Source: Gammaproteobacteria bacterium
GTDB taxonomy: Bacteria; Pseudomonadota; Gammaproteobacteria; Steroidobacterales; Rariloculaceae
Reading direction: 5' to 3'
Assembly (NCBI GenBank): GCA_022819855.1
Contig: JAJEGN010000004.1
Coordinates: 61,558 to 125,557 of the forward strand
Length of the DNA: 64,000 nt
Positions within the stretch are counted from its first letter, which is position 1. Each line of letters begins with the position of its first letter. Below, in pieces: positions 63,883-64,000 of this stretch. The translations under genes were made by a program, and so were the position numbers. The notes beneath the pieces were generated by a model. That model saw only the letters and a program-made list of their open reading frames with translations. It did no database searches and had not been told where the DNA came from.

Positions 63883-64000
63883 TTAGTTGCCGGGTGGGTC
63901 GCTGCGGTTGACGGTTGCAGCGAGTCGGCCGCGGGCGAGGGAGACGTCGATGGTGGTGCCGGGGCCGGTCGTTGCGCTGTCGGTGACGACGGAGCCGTCG
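63883..64000 (-). CDS. xseA: Exodeoxyribonuclease VII large subunit, C-terminal end (cut by window edge)
   Basis: Only the last 38 codons are visible, ending DGSVVTDSATTGPGTTIDVSL...RSDPPGN then TAA on the minus strand. The short beta-rich tail (DG-xx-V ... [17 protein letters not shown]) matches the C-terminal end of XseA, where the protein finishes with a small barrel. Convergent placement after metX is reasonable, but the identification rests on a short stretch. Confidence 0.6.
   Translation of the reverse strand, partial: DGSVVTDSATTGPGTTIDVSLARGRLAATVNRSDPPGN

Overview
The window reads as one contiguous 64 kb piece of a high-GC gammaproteobacterial chromosome. The best evidence is the core gene order: xerD next to dsbC; queA-tgt-yajC-secD-secF; suhB divergent from trmJ; an iscS-iscU-like-iscA set; and ndk-rlmN-pilF-rodZ-hisS-yfgM-bamB-der. 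These are gammaproteobacterial neighbourhoods, of the non-enteric Xanthomonadales/Chromatiales type. The species cannot be named from sequence alone. There is no prophage, transposase or CRISPR array.

Layout. (a) 1-5.1 kb: a storage-polymer block with a 5'-cut CoA ligase that carries two FCD ligand-binding domains, a phasin, a small coiled-coil PHA synthase partner, a class III/IV-like PhaC and a PhaZ-like depolymerase. (b) 5.1-13 kb: an exported/catabolic set with a cyclase-family hydrolase, a Tat-exported flavoprotein, a TonB-dependent receptor and a spermidine-synthase-like protein. (c) 13-16.2 kb, minus strand: a VapBC-type module with a clear operator, behind a one-piece GAF-PAS-kinase-receiver-winged-helix regulator. 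(d) 16.2-30.5 kb: thiolase, membrane protein, gpmA/kynA divergent pair, acetoacetyl-CoA synthetase, acyltransferase, xerD, dsbC, DoxX-like protein, then three secreted proteins of uncharacterised families (one DUF6152) and a convergent IclR regulator. (e) 30.7-42.6 kb: accessory genes including a CPA1 antiporter, a trans-sulfuration enzyme, an ECF sigma operon with a 35-residue microprotein, a 5'-truncated rhodanese, a GlxA-like regulator and a lower-GC MacA/ADOP/MacB exporter. (f) 42.9-64 kb: housekeeping genes (tRNA-Leu, queuosine, Sec, Fe-S, translation, cell shape and outer-membrane assembly genes, metX, end of xseA).

The most unusual non-gene signal is a pair of 94-base foldback elements at 50.54 and 54.33 kb. 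They share a 54-nt core (48/54 identical), and their terminal 20-bp stems differ at ten positions yet remain perfectly paired in both, as does an internal 8-bp hairpin. A degenerate third copy follows the second. Different foldback repeats sit in the kynA/aacS and metX/xseA convergent gaps. Other points of interest are the CoA ligase-FCD-FCD fusion, an IscU-like scaffold lacking most cluster ligands, the VapB operator with an adjacent 8-bp tandem repeat, and a 44-bp duplication that pulls apart the plsC/aacS junction.
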